Part shown: piece by piece, positions 10,528 to 19,616 of the stretch
Layout: the number at the start of each line of letters is the position of its first letter
Numbering within the stretch: position 1 is the first letter of the stretch
NCBI GenBank assembly: GCA_047967505.1
Contig: CM106538.1
DNA length: 64,000 nt
Origin: Dipteris shenzhenensis
Taxonomy: Eukaryota; Polypodiophyta; Polypodiopsida; Gleicheniales
Direction: 5' to 3' (one strand)
Translations under genes and position numbers: made by a program
Notes under the pieces: model-generated
Told to the model about the DNA's origin: nothing
Seen by the model: only the letters and a program-made list of their open reading frames with translations
Databases searched by the model: none

Positions 10528-10540
10528 GGCTCTGATACCA
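10528..10540 (-). other. Copia primer-binding site (tRNA-iMet)
   Basis: The minus strand reads TGGTATCAGAGCC, complementary to the 3' end of plant initiator methionine tRNA, the standard copia primer. It lies two bases inside the 5' LTR end. Confidence 0.92.
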
Positions 10541-10542
10541 GT

Positions 10543-10747
10543 TGAAATGGAAGGTCTGAGGGAGAAGAGCAGAGAGAGAGTGAGAGAGTGAGAGTAAGAG
10601 ACTCAAAATGCGGGTGTGAAGTGATGAGCCACACCACAAACTCATAGGTTTTATTAGGATTAGGTTTTTTCCCCCTATGACTGTCTTAAGACAGTCATAG
10701 GTGTCATATTTTTAATAAAGGGGTGGCAATGTGCCTTTACCCCAACA
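10543..10747 (-). repeat. Copia 5' LTR (205 bp) with 26-bp palindrome
   Basis: It begins TGTTGGGG and ends CATTTCA on the minus strand, and matches the LTR at 4487-4662. It carries a perfect 26-bp palindrome at 10675-10700 centred on TTAA, of which the 3' LTR keeps only the first seven bases. The LTR supplies the promoter, although no clear TATA box was picked out. Confidence 0.93.
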
Positions 10748-10752
10748 AGGAG
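10748..10752. repeat. Target-site duplication, right copy (AGGAG)
   Basis: AGGAG follows the right LTR end and matches 4482-4486 exactly. Confidence 0.9.
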
Positions 10753-11740
10753 AACTCAGCCTGCCACACCTCCGTGTCTTGGAGCTCGAGACGAGCGCTC
10801 TCGAATCTATCACTAAGCCACTAAGAAACTGGGTCCTACTCCTTGAGCCTCTCGATGGAGGTGAGGTCTCTTCTCAAAGCCCACTCACGCTCCTGAAGGG
10901 TACTCCTCCGCCTAAGGGCATGAGCCTACAGCTCCTCACTGCTCCTCTAAATCGCATCGGCAAACAACGCAGTCCAGCCCTCACACGGTGCCGTCTCTAA
11001 CTGCCCCAAATCCCTGCCATGACCTGCTGAATCTCCTCGTCCTACAAGAGGTCCTCTGGAATGCGGACCCCCTTCTGGGGAGACCTCAGAGGGGCTGATC
11101 CAAGTGAAGTACCACTGGAGAGTGGTCTGACATCCTGGTACCTGCCAGAATCCTAGTAGATCTAGTCTCTCTAGCAATCCATCGTGTCTCCTCTGTCCAA
11201 AGGAGAAGAGAAGGCTGCCAAGTGTCCTGCTAAAATCTGTCTCTCTCCACGAGTCTCTGCCACTGATCATGAAAATAAACTGCTCCCAAGTGCTATGCTC
11301 TGCTGCTGGCATCTCGGTTCAAGTTACCCTTCTCCATCTCCCGATTCCCGCTAATCTAGGCTTGGGGTTCAAAGAAGAATCCTAGAGTGTCCAGGGTTGG
11401 CTGAGGCAACGACGGATTATCCGTCCCCACGGAGCGTGCTCCGCCCTGCTTGTCTTCCCCAAACTCCAGGTCGTTGAGGTCACCTCCAACAATCCAAGAG
11501 TCTACATCCGGAAGACACTCTGACAGCCTCCTCCAAAAAGGCCGGGCGGTGCTGTCTACACGCTGGGGCATACACATTCAGGATCCTAATCCTGGACTCT
11601 CCCGTCCGAACTCCCATCTAAACTACCCGTCTTGGAATGAGCTCACCCTGATCGTAGACCTTTGGAGCCAAAGTCTGTGAGAATGAGATGCAGACCCCTC
11701 CACTCCATCCTACCGCACTGGGAGCAGCCAGGTGCAGGAG
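10753..11740 (-). pseudogene. L1-type LINE endonuclease fragment
   Basis: The minus strand shows the AP-endonuclease core. SAVGWSGGVCISFSQTLAPK is at about 11650-11715, RIRILNVYAPACRQ at about 11560-11600, and VDSWIVGGDLNDLEFGEDKQ at about 11435-11495 (the GGDxN motif). Further along, SFGQRRHDGLLERLDLLGFW corresponds to the R(I/L)DR segment. Several frame changes and a stop within RRVV*MGV show it is dead. The reading continues in the 4217-4486 fragment beyond the inserted copia element. The 5' end is cut off at about 11740 by the next copia relic. Confidence 0.75.
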
Positions 11741-11949
11741 CTCAGTCAATTTGCAGACTTTTGCCACTTTTTGCAGATTTTATTTGCAGATTTTTGGGCA
11801 ATTAGCAAAGCATTGTGGTGCATTTTGACCCTTTGATAGGCTGTGAATTATAGTATTTGTCACTATGGGCAGATTTTACTTGTGCATTTCACATCCTAGG
11901 AAGGGATTTTACTTGTTCGGTTTGCTGTATTTTTTAGTTTATCTGGCAA

Positions 11950-13040
11950 AAATGGCTCAAAACAAACAACGCAGGGCTGACGAGCATGCCATGCTTTGTA
12001 AGTTCAAGCCCAAGGGAAAAGGGCAGCAAAAGCAACATGCCAATCAACCCGCACATTAGCACAAAGCTGACTCAGGAAAATCCTCTTATAAGACTAAGGG
12101 TGACACAGATAAGCCTAGAAAGAAGGGTATTTGTCACTACTACAAGAAGCCAGGTCATTATATTGGTGAATGTAAGAAGCGCATAGCTAAAGAAAAGAAA
12201 AGGGATTCAGGTATGGCTATGTCAGATGCATCAGCTCCTCATGCACATGATAAGGGAGATGTTACAGCCAACTTTGTAGAATTGTCTTGCATTTCAGATT
12301 TTTCAGTGGGTAGTTCAGATGCTACAGCCACTATTGAGGATGACCCTTATGCTTTCTTAACTTGCATTTATGATCCTTCAAAGGATGCATGCTCTCTCAG
12401 TGTCAATGAGACACTGAATACTTGGTATTTTGATAGTGGTGCTTCTAAGCACATCACTTCTAAGAAGAGCCTTTTTGCATCTCTGCATCCTCCACCTACT
12501 AAAAAGAAGGTAACTTGTGCAAATAATTCTTCTTATTTAGTGTCTGGAGTGGGGGACATCATTCTCACATCCACTGATAGCAAAGATTTCAGAATTTCAG
12601 ATGTTCTCTATGTGCCAAGTATAAAGAAGAATTTGCTTTCAATGTCCTCTCTTAATAGAGGAGGCTTTCAGAATGTATTCGATGATGCTAAGTGTGCAGT
12701 CAGGGACAAAGAGAATGACTATGCTTTGATGTTGTTTGGCACTTTGTATCGAGGCCTTTTTCAGCTTGATATATATGAGAAAAGATCCGATCTTGCACTT
12801 TCAGTGACCACTCCCACTGTTGCAATGCGAAATGCAGAGTTATGGCATGCTAGGTATGGACACATGAGCTATGGCAGCTTAATAACACTTCAGAAGCATG
12901 CTATGGTTGATGCATTGCCTCCTTTAGAGTCACCTCCTCCTCATGCATGTGAGGGTTGCATCCTTGGCAACATGCATAGATTTCCTTTCAAGAAGGATGG
13001 TGCAGTGAGAACTACACGCAAATTACAGCTCATTCAGTGA
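11950..13040 (+). pseudogene. Copia-2 gag end, protease and GAG-pre-integrase
   Basis: The zinc knuckle reads CHYYKKPGHYIGEC (about 12131-12172), with Tyr replacing the second Cys of CX2C. A TAG at 12057-12059 and a frame change precede it. The long frame 12213-13040 (275 codons) holds the protease TWYFDSGASKHITSKKSLF and then SDVLYVPSIKKNLLSMSSL. The GAG-pre-integrase is LWHARYGHMSYGSL...CEGCILGNMHRFPF, with H/H/C/C ligands present. The frame closes at TGA 13038-13040 just before the integrase core (HSDVYGPM expected). Confidence 0.85.
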
Positions 13041-14071
13041 TGTCTATGGTCCCATGAGGACACCTGCTTTTGGGGGCTCTATTATGTTACATTCATAGAT
13101 GACTTCACCAACTACACTTGGGTCTATGGTCTTAAGGCAAAATCAGAAGTGTAATGCATTTGAAACACTTTGTGGCTATGGTTGAGAATGAGACAGGACT
13201 CAAGGTGCAAACACTTTGCACAGATAGAGGGGGGGAGTATATGTCTCATTCTCAACCATAGCCTCACTGTATATGTCTCATTTTGTTGAGGTGTAAGCCT
13301 CACTGTAAGCTGATGCGTGATGCCTTTTTGAAGAAGAAAGACATCACGCATCAGCTTACAGTGAGGCTTACACCTCAACAAAATGGCAAAGTTGAGTGCA
13401 AGAATCGCACTCTTATAGAGATGGATAGATGCATGCTTACCAGTAAAAAGTTGCCTCATAGGTTTTGGCTCGAAGGCCTCATGTGTGTAAACTATGTTTT
13501 GAATCAGGCTCCCACAAAGGCTTTGAAGACAATCACTCCCTATAAGGCATGGCATGGGAGAAAGCCTTCAGTGGATCACTTCAGAGTTTTTGGTTGTGTT
13601 GCATATGCCCACGTGCCTATGGAGTTTCGACACAAGTTGTCAGATAAGGCACTTAAATGCATTTTTGTTGGGTATAGTGCACAAAGCAAAGGCCACCGTC
13701 TCTACAATCCTGCTTCTCGCAAGATTTTTGTTAGTAGAGATGTTATATTTTCAGAGAATTCAGCACATACACATGCTGAATTTAATATTCCAACTTCTTC
13801 AGATGATGTTTTTGAGGGGATGCTTCCTATAGCATTTGGTTCCCCAGCTAACGTTCATGCTGAAATCCATATTTACAACCTCCTCCTCCTGATCCACATG
13901 CCCCGATTCAGCCACAGGTTGATTTTGTACCTCCACAGGGTGTGGGTGAAGTTGTCAGGCAAGAGATTCAAGAGATACATGCAGCCAAAACAGTCCCGAA
14001 TTGGTTGCTACAAACTCTCAGGGAGAGTAGGCTTGAGGCCCCATTGCCTGGCAGGACTCGTAGTGCAGTAA
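13041..14071 (+). pseudogene. Copia-2 integrase core, rearranged
   Basis: The first catalytic block reads YYVTFIDDFTNYTWVYGLKA (about 13082-13141). The second Asp segment TDRGGEYMSH is at about 13219-13250. The sequence then jumps into inverted copies of its own neighbourhood before resuming as HQLTVRLTPQQNGKVECKNR (Glu box, about 13347-13406). Beyond, NYVLNQAPTKAL...KAWHGRKPSVDHFRVFGCVA and GYSAQSKGHRLYNPASRKI are typical post-core copia sequence. The frame is lost around 13880-13940. Confidence 0.85.
13174..13385. repeat. Fold-back inverted duplications within copia-2 integrase
   Basis: Two perfect inverted repeats are nested here. The first has 22-bp arms at 13174-13195 and 13242-13263. 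The second has 44-bp arms at 13279-13322 and 13342-13385 with a 19-nt spacer. A 14-bp direct repeat GTATATGTCTCATT links them (about 13238 and 13269). Both strands therefore encode the same integrase peptide around LTPQQN. The inner right arm is in the authentic reading, so the left arm is the inserted reverse copy. Confidence 0.95.
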
Positions 14072-14604
14072 GGCATGCAGGGGGGGCTCTTTCAGTTGAG
14101 ACAGATTATGCAGATACTCTTCTTGATGAAAAAGAACCTGACTCTTTTGAAGAAGCAAAGGATAATGTGCATTGGATGCATGCAATGCACAATGAATTGC
14201 AATCCATTGAGAAAAATTAGACTTGGGATGTTGTGGATTTGCCACCAAGTAAGCATGCCATTGGTACCAAGTGGGTTTTCAAGGTGAAAAGGAAGCCATA
14301 TGGGTCCATTGATAGGTACAAGGCAAGGCTGGTTGCCAAAGACTATGCACAGAAGAAGGGCATAGATTATGAGGAGACTTTTGCTCCTATATCCCGGATG
14401 ACCACCATACGGTCAGTTATTGCCATGGCTGCAAATTTTGTTTGGAATGTCCATCAGTTGGACATAGAAACAGCTTTCCTTAATGGGAACTTGCAGGAAG
14501 AGGTTTATGTTAAACAACCTCCTGGATTTGAACTTTCTGGCAATGCACTTCAGGTTTGCAAGCTAAACAAAGCTTTATATGGGCTGAAACTGTGGCCAAT
14601 GTAA
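13942..14604 (+). pseudogene. Copia-2 reverse transcriptase, truncated
   Basis: Reads DSFEEAKDNVHWMHAMHNEL, stop TAG at 14218-14220, then TWDVVDLPPSKHAIGTKWVF, YKARLVAKDYAQKKGIDYEE, APISRMTTIRSVIAMAA, LDIETAFLNGNLQEEVYVKQ and LNKALYGLK. This is the N-terminal half of copia RT with motif A intact. It stops before the YVDD box; the next sequence is LTR-like. An internal deletion removed the rest of RT and RNase H. Confidence 0.88.
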
Positions 14605-14605
14605 T

Positions 14606-14819
14606 GTAATAAGTGGGTTAAGGGCACTTTTACTTCACAGAGGTTTTTCCCCCTGACCACAGTCTAATCCCTAACCACAGTTAGTGATTAGATAGGGTTT
14701 TGTCACTTAGACAAAACCCCTCATCTCTCTTTTGTAGCACTTCATTTCAGTCCACTATTGAGTGACCTACGTTCAGCTCACTCTCTTGCTCACTCTTGCT
14801 CTCCTTGTTTCTCACAACA
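14606..14819 (+). repeat. Probable copia-2 3' LTR
   Basis: A non-coding stretch begins TGTAATAAGTGGGTTAAGGG and ends CTCACAACA, so TG...CA ends are possible. Its start resembles the 5' end of the copia LTR at 10747 (TGTTGGGGTAAAGGCAC) and it has the same T/C-rich 3' half. No second copy is present, so this is an inference. Confidence 0.45.
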
Positions 14820-14839
14820 ACAATAACCATCAAAGACCA

Positions 14840-15125
14840 CTCTATAACCATTTGTAGCAATGGATGAAACAGAAATCAGATTTTGCTTGATTCTTAAAAC
14901 ACATAAAAATCTCCAATAAAGTGACTGCGTCACCTAAGACAGATGTGCCTCCATGCCTCTAACTAGATAAGAAGCATTGTTGTTGGCACATGTGACTATA
15001 CCCCCCTTAGGGGCATCATCCAAGGACAACAGTTTCTTGCAGGAGGTGATGTGCTTGGAATCAAAGTACCATTTGGACATAGAATCAGCCACAAATAAAG
15101 CTGCATCATGTTAAGAAGGATCGTA
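14840..15125 (-). pseudogene. Copia protease fragment, minus strand
   Basis: The minus strand reads SKWYFDS, then KHITSCKKLLSLDDAPKGG and VTCANNNASYLVRG (copia protease with its downstream block). After a frame change it reads IKQNLISVSSIATNGYRVVF. The GAS of the DSGAS active site is missing, a 9-base deletion. It shares wording with the protease regions at 12.4 and 53.5 kb, so it belongs to the same copia group. Confidence 0.75.
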
Positions 15126-15749
15126 GTGGCATATAACAACAAATTCCCAGTCACAAAATGTGGTGGCCGTTTGCAGATGTAGCAATGGGATTAAGGTCGC
15201 AGGTGTCAGCCTGTTTGATTGTCTCAGGCAAAGTTTCTACAAGATAAATATGAGGAAGCACAATCTTCCCGATGATCATAACTCATGCGTCAGCATCTTT
15301 CTACATCCATTCTTTGACGTCATCTATATCTGCAACCCAGAGTACCTTTCCTAATGCATATTTGATGCTCTGGTTTCAATTTTCATCCTTTAATTATCTC
15401 CCACAATCCACGCACAACTTTGATCTTCCAGATCGGGTAGTTAGTCCCATCCACCATCCCCATCGCACCAAAGTTTGGAATTGGCATACACACGTGGGAC
15501 ACCATCTACAACTGTGAGATTTAATGCAAAGGAAATTCTCACTTGAAAACGTATTGACCTTCTTGTCACACCTCTATTGACTCAGAAGTTGCCTTCCTCT
15601 TTCAATTGTGGAAATCAATCTCTTATCGGATCCCTTCTTGACAAAGGCATACAGCTCCTGGCTTCATATCTCACCCTCTTGTCAAAAGCTAGTCTCTCAG
15701 CTCTCTTCCAATCACACCACCGTCTCACGGCTCTCCACATTCGCAGCTG
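15126..15749 (-). other. Residual gag/leader of minus-strand copia fragment
   Basis: This lies between the protease fragment and a minus-strand primer site, so it should contain leader and gag. Only about 620 bp remain and no gag motif is recognisable. Most of gag must be deleted or scrambled. Short plus-strand frames here show nothing recognisable. Confidence 0.35.
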
Positions 15750-15762
15750 GGCTCTGATACCA
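15750..15762 (-). other. Copia primer-binding site, minus strand
   Basis: The minus strand reads TGGTATCAGAGCC, complementary to initiator tRNA-Met, matching the site at 10528-10540. It implies a 5' LTR immediately to its right (from 15763). The adjoining bases do not end in CA, so the LTR end has decayed or was cut. Confidence 0.75.
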
Positions 15763-16199
15763 TAATAGTAAAACCTAGACCCTTGGCTAGTTTCTTCATG
15801 CCGCAAAAATGGAAATGGATAACGTCTATGCAATGTAAGACTCTTGAAAAAAGAGAAGCGAATGCTTAATTCAAACTTTCTATGTCTAGAGGAGAGAACT
15901 CACAAGCACCAAATTCAAAAGAATAGACAACAGTAGAACAGTCCAAAATATCTGATAGTATCCTGCACAAAACTGAGCCAAACACTCCTTAAAGAAAGCT
16001 GCACCAAAGATCCCAACACATGTAGCAATCCACTGCCTTGGATGCTCTATGGTGAGCACAGGTACTGCTCCTACTTCTGTCCTTGCAACTCCTCAGGTTG
16101 CGTGCTCCTCGGTGAGCTTCAATTACCATCTATAGTATTGCTTCAAAGTGGGTGAGGGCTGCCTCCTATCTGAACTGATAACAGCCTCCACAATGAGGC
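15763..16199 (-). other. Likely decayed LTR remnant; no gene seen
   Basis: By position this should be the 5' LTR of the minus-strand copia fragment. No repeat partner or coding sequence was seen. The sequence is mixed and contains no motif recognised. Confidence 0.3.
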
Positions 16200-16870
16200 C
16201 TAACTTTAGGCTCCAGACCCTCCACACTGACCAACCAGCGACCTGGTTTTGCCTACACTCGACTTGGATCAAGACTGCCAACCTGCAGTCCTTCCTGGCC
16301 CCTTATAGACCATGTAACTGCACAGCCTGCTGGCCCTTTATTGCACTCAAACAGCCCACCAATATGTCCATCTCCAGAGCCCGTGGCAGCACTGCGCAGT
16401 CCTGCACAGGAGCCCTGAATCTCTGCAACAGATCCGCGACCATTGTGGTTGCTCCAATACAGAGACACATCAGAGTCCAGAGCGTCCACTACCAGTAGTC
16501 AACGGGTATACATGGGAGTCTGCCTACAGAGATGAAACAAGAGATACAAGAGGGTTCCGAGGGTCAGGAGGAGTCGCAGTCCTTTACAGATCCACACTTT
16601 TGGGGGCCATCTCAGTAGAGCAGAGAGATGCATATTCCAGGTTTCTTTGGATATGGATTCGGCACATGGACAACCGGAATTTGTTTATTGCAGTTTGCTA
16701 CTTCCCCCCTAAGACCTCCCACTTTGCCAGAGATATTCGAGGTGAGGATGAGACATCTCCATTTGCTGCTCTTTATCAGTCCATTGTTGACTTCGGAGAA
16801 GTCCTCCTAGTTGGGGACTTTATCGCGAGGACAGGCGCTCGTCAGGCACATCATAGATCAATAGCCAAAA
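16200..16870 (+). pseudogene. LINE-A endonuclease fragment
   Basis: The plus strand reads GYTWESAYRDETRDTRGFRG, SGGVAVLYRSTL, RFLWIWIRHMDNRNLFIAVC, YFPPKTSHFA and VDFGEVLLVGDFIARTGARQ. The last contains the GDFxART box of LINE AP-endonucleases, with Asn replaced by Ile. Part of it is open at 16600-16881. The rest of the LINE is absent: sequence after 16870 is unrelated. Wording suggests the same family as the LINE-A copies at 40-62 kb, but those copies lack this domain, so the link is an inference. Confidence 0.65.
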
Positions 16871-17975
16871 AGAAAACATAAATTTCCAATCACAGTGATT
16901 TCCACAAGGGAATCGGGAGTCATTTGCATCATTTGAAAAAGCTTGCTTCGACCAAAGAGAACCTTGAATATTAGACTGCACCTTGCGAGTATGGCTCTCA
17001 ACTTCCATCAAAGACAAAGCCGCAGAACTACCCACTTTTTCCCTGTGCGCATGTTCCCTTCTGCAAGTCCAATCACCAACCTGCTCGCTAACTTTCTACA
17101 TACCCACTTGGTCTAGCAAGAGATTGGAATTATAAAAAATTTCCAGCTTGGGTCGATCAAGCTGTAAAGATGGCTTAGGGAGAACATAACCCATGACCTA
17201 TTGCATTGATTGGCCATTAGCCTATTGCCTTGATGGAGATACATCAATCATATATATGCGAGTGTACAATTAAGAGAGGCCATCGTCAAAGACTCTTCAT
17301 GCTCTTGCACTTTGAACAGGCTACATTGCTACCTCTCCCTAATAGGCTAGATCAACGCTATCATCCTAATCCTCCAACCATAGTCTTTGCAAAACCTTGT
17401 GATTTTAAGGCGGACGCACTAATTGAGACGGCTGATGATCCCAAACTTGAGATAGCCATTGCCTTGTCGACGACATTGTTCCTGTGAGTGAAATGGCTGG
17501 TGTTGGCAACTGCATCTACATAAAACACTTTTCGTGCGAAACGAGATGCTAAGACACAAGAACACCTGCATCGGCATATAGATTCTATTACATTTATGGT
17601 TTTATAGCGCTGTGAATGCCAAACTAAATAAATGTAAAGCATGCTTGGACTCTGCTAATGTTCCATACTCGCAATTTACCTGCTCATAACAAATGCATAT
17701 AATTCATCGTAGCAGAATAAGTTATTCCCGGTGGCTTGAACTACGGCGTCAGGGTTTGATTCGTTCCTCGTTAGAAAGAGGCAAAGGGACTTTGAAAGGA
17801 AATCGATTGCTTTTCATGAACATCAATTTCTTCGTGCATTCTTTCCATACTCGTGCATTTGCACACATACCCAAGTTTTAACAAGCAGTCTGTATTTAAA
17901 AAAAGGGAGCTTCAAGGAACTTTCGTAATTTCCTGCGCTGCTGTTTCGGTGTGACAAATGGATAAGGTTGATTAC
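16871..17975 (-). other. Region left of the TRX z-like exons, with exon-like short frames
   Basis: If the TRX z-like gene is intact, this is its second intron. Two minus-strand frames look coding-like but unrecognised. One is at 16820-17035 (SSAALSLMEVESHTRKVQSN). The other is at 17361-17560, preceded by an acceptor-like GATGCAG and containing VDKAMAISSLGSSAVSIS before a TGA. The expected third TRX exon (the VDVDTDE-type strand and cis-Pro loop) was not found here. Confidence 0.3.
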
Positions 17976-18404
17976 CCTCTCAAACTCCTGTGCACATAGT
18001 ATACAAGCCCCGCACCAAGTTGCATAGAAGTCAACAACAATGGGAGATTTTCTTTCAGTCAAGAGCTTGTGTAATTGAGCTCCAGTCACCTTATCCTGTT
18101 GACAGAAAAGCGAGCTAATAATGAGCGCGAATTCAAAATTGCAACCGGAGACCTCTCAAACCAAAGCGATTGCGCAGCGTCTTACCACTAAATAATGTCG
18201 GGCCACGGCTACCACCTGCCCTTTCCGTAAGCGGGTTCTCAAAGAAGGAGAACCTTTGAAAGAAATGCCGCTGAAAGGCGTAGGCGAATAATTCTTGCGC
18301 GTAGTTTGCCAGGAGGCGGCACGGGCCGGAATGCAGGAAATGGCATTGTTTTTGTTTTGAATAGAGATAGAGATAGAGATAGAGATAGAGATGGAGGCTG
18401 ACAT
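17976..18404 (-). CDS. Thioredoxin z (CITRX)-like gene, exons 1-2, partial
   Basis: Exon 1 (18404-18186, 73 codons) starts at ATG with a Ser/Arg-rich, acid-poor N-terminus typical of a chloroplast transit peptide. It ends RHYLV and is followed by GTAAG. A 90-bp intron (18185-18096) ends AACAG. Exon 2 (18095-17976, 40 codons) continues in phase 0 as DKVTGAQLHKLLTERKSPIV and VDFYATWCGACILCAQEFER, then GTAATC. The WCGxC redox site and VDFYATWCG strand are diagnostic of thioredoxins. The YLV...L joint across the intron and the ILxAQE segment resemble plant TRX z, a partner of the plastid RNA polymerase. The site is WCGAC, not WCGPC. The rest of the fold is not found in the window, so the gene is partial here or broken. 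Confidence 0.6.
18361..18392. repeat. (GAGATA)n microsatellite inside the transit peptide
   Basis: About five copies of a six-base unit lie within exon 1 of the TRX z-like gene. They encode alternating Ser-Ile near the N-terminus. Because the unit is six bases, gain or loss keeps frame. Confidence 0.85.
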
Positions 18405-19236
18405 ATGGGCAGGACGCAGAGAGCGAACGTCAGTTCAACTTAGTTCACTTCACAAGAGAAGTAAGCTCAAGCTCTTGGATTCTGGAAGTGTTGTTCTAGA
18501 GAAAGAACAAGAGAAAAAGAAAGTAAGAAAAACTAGTTTATTTAGAGTCTCACCCTCGGCCACATGTACCATTTTTGGCGTACCCCTAGGGGTAGCCTTA
18601 GGGACGATTCAATTTCTGCAAAGCAGAATTGAATATTTGTTGTAATTGTTTAAAGTTCCATTGGCATTCTCACTATTCTCCTCCAGAATTCACTCTATAC
18701 AGCTGCAATATCTAACATGCAACATTAGGATGGAGCAAGACAACCAGTGCAAGGCGTGCGAAGGTAACTGAAGGGGGGAGAAGCACTGGAGGGGGGTGAG
18801 ACGGGCTTCCTTTGCAACCTGTGTATGATCTCGTCGTAATATTTAATGACTACTCTGTGATTATCATGAATTGCAAAGTGCAACGTCACAAGGATTCCGA
18901 GGGACCTTGCCTTCTTATGCCTCTGGTCTTAATAATTAATTGCTCTATAGTGATTATTATGGAATATATACACTGATTTCATCTATCTAGACTTCTACGC
19001 GTGGATTTGATCATTGATTGCGGCATATTCGACTTTGGCAGCTAATTCTCTACGTCTACCTCTTTTCATTACGATTGATTTCCGTCGTGATTAGTGTGTA
19101 GTAATGGTGGTGATTAAATAGGTTATTATCACCTCAACGACTTGCGGCTCTGTGCATCCTTCATGGAATATTTCTACAATATCTTCTGACGAATAACGTT
19201 TGTCGTCGTCTATGTTGCTGGACCTTACCTTTGCTC
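18405..19236. other. Intergenic region between divergent gene starts
   Basis: This lies between the ATG of the TRX z-like gene (-) and a TATA-bearing gene start (+), so it should hold both promoters. A plus-strand frame at 18391-18645 is not recognisable. No TATA box was picked for the minus gene. Two AT-rich words, TTAATTAATTGC (18934-18966 area) and GTGATTATTATGG, stand out but have no assigned role. Confidence 0.35.
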
Positions 19237-19245
19237 TATAAATTA
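19237..19245 (+). promoter_or_regulatory. TATA box candidate
   Basis: TATAAATTA lies 46 bases before the first base of an ATG at 19292, after a C-rich run. This spacing allows a start site near 19268 and a short 5' UTR. Confidence 0.5.
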
Positions 19246-19291
19246 GAGAGGCTAAGTCTAGTGTCTCTCAATTTGCATACAATCTCAGATA

Positions 19292-19610
19292 ATGCGAATG
19301 GCAGGAGTAGAAGGTTCAACTGATTTCATGGAGACAGACAACGGGGCGTTTGCCAAGGGTGCTCAATGAATTCTACTTTCTCTTATTCGATCGTCCTTCC
19401 TTCTTTTTATTCTTTTTCTTTATTTCTTACAAAGTTTTACGTATTGTGCAGGACTTGCTAAGGTATGTCCTAAGATTCTGGAGTCACCTATTACTCCGTC
19501 TTCTTATTATTCTTCTTCTTTATTTCTTACAAAGTTTTACATATTGTGCAGGACTTGCTAAGGTATGTCCTAAGATTCTGGAGTCACCTATTACACCGTC
19601 TTCTGCAAAG
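19292..19610 (+). CDS. Unrecognised gene, putative exons 1 and 2
   Basis: Exon 1 is taken as 19292-19358 (67 nt, MRMAGVEGSTDFMETDNGAF then AK), with a GT at 19359. Exon 2 is 19552-19610 after acceptor TATTGTGCAG and before GTTTTT. Joining gives AFAKGLAKVCPKILESPITP with phase kept, 42 codons in all. That agreement of phase, TATA box and splice signals is why I call it a gene. I do not recognise the product. It is Ser/Pro-rich and may continue at 20899-21312. The intron contains a duplicate of exon 2 at 19452-19504. Confidence 0.4.
19420..19606 (+). repeat. Tandem duplication (about 102-bp period) including an exon
   Basis: The stretch from TATTTCTTACAAAGTTTTAC to CCGTCTTCT occurs at 19420-19504 and again at 19523-19606, with only two or three changes. 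Each copy has the acceptor TATTGTGCAG and the coding GACTTGCTAAGG. Only the second is followed by GCAAAG-GT, a usable donor. Confidence 0.9.
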
Positions 19611-19616
19611 GTTTTT

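Larger units (their letters stand above)
4487..10747 (-). mobile_element. Complete Ty1/copia retrotransposon with intact gag-pol
   Basis: This is a full-length element of 6261 bp. On the minus strand it runs 5' LTR (10543-10747), primer site (10528-10540), leader (8877-10527), gag-pol (4761-8876), polypurine tract and 3' LTR (4487-4662). It is flanked by the 5-bp duplication AGGAG and sits inside an L1-type LINE. LTRs are short (176 and 205 bp) and differ mainly by indels with few substitutions, so the insertion is fairly young. It is the only element in the window without coding lesions. Confidence 0.95.
11741..14819 (+). mobile_element. Deleted Ty1/copia relic (copia-2)
   Basis: The plus strand carries leader-like sequence (11741-11950), the zinc-knuckle end of gag, protease, GAG-pre-integrase, a rearranged integrase and RT up to YGLK. 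It then joins an LTR-like stretch at about 14606. The N-terminal gag and everything after early RT are deleted. The leader (TTTGCAGATTTTATTTGCAG-like words) resembles that of the copia element at 49.8 kb, so the two are probably related families. Confidence 0.85.

Noticed and set aside
13124-13555. 143-codon minus-strand frame in copia-2
   Set aside because: It exists because the integrase region is duplicated in inverted orientation; the readable part is the same integrase peptide.
15160-15765. Plus-strand frames of 60-80 codons
   Set aside because: They run antisense to the minus-strand copia fragment and its primer site and show no motif.
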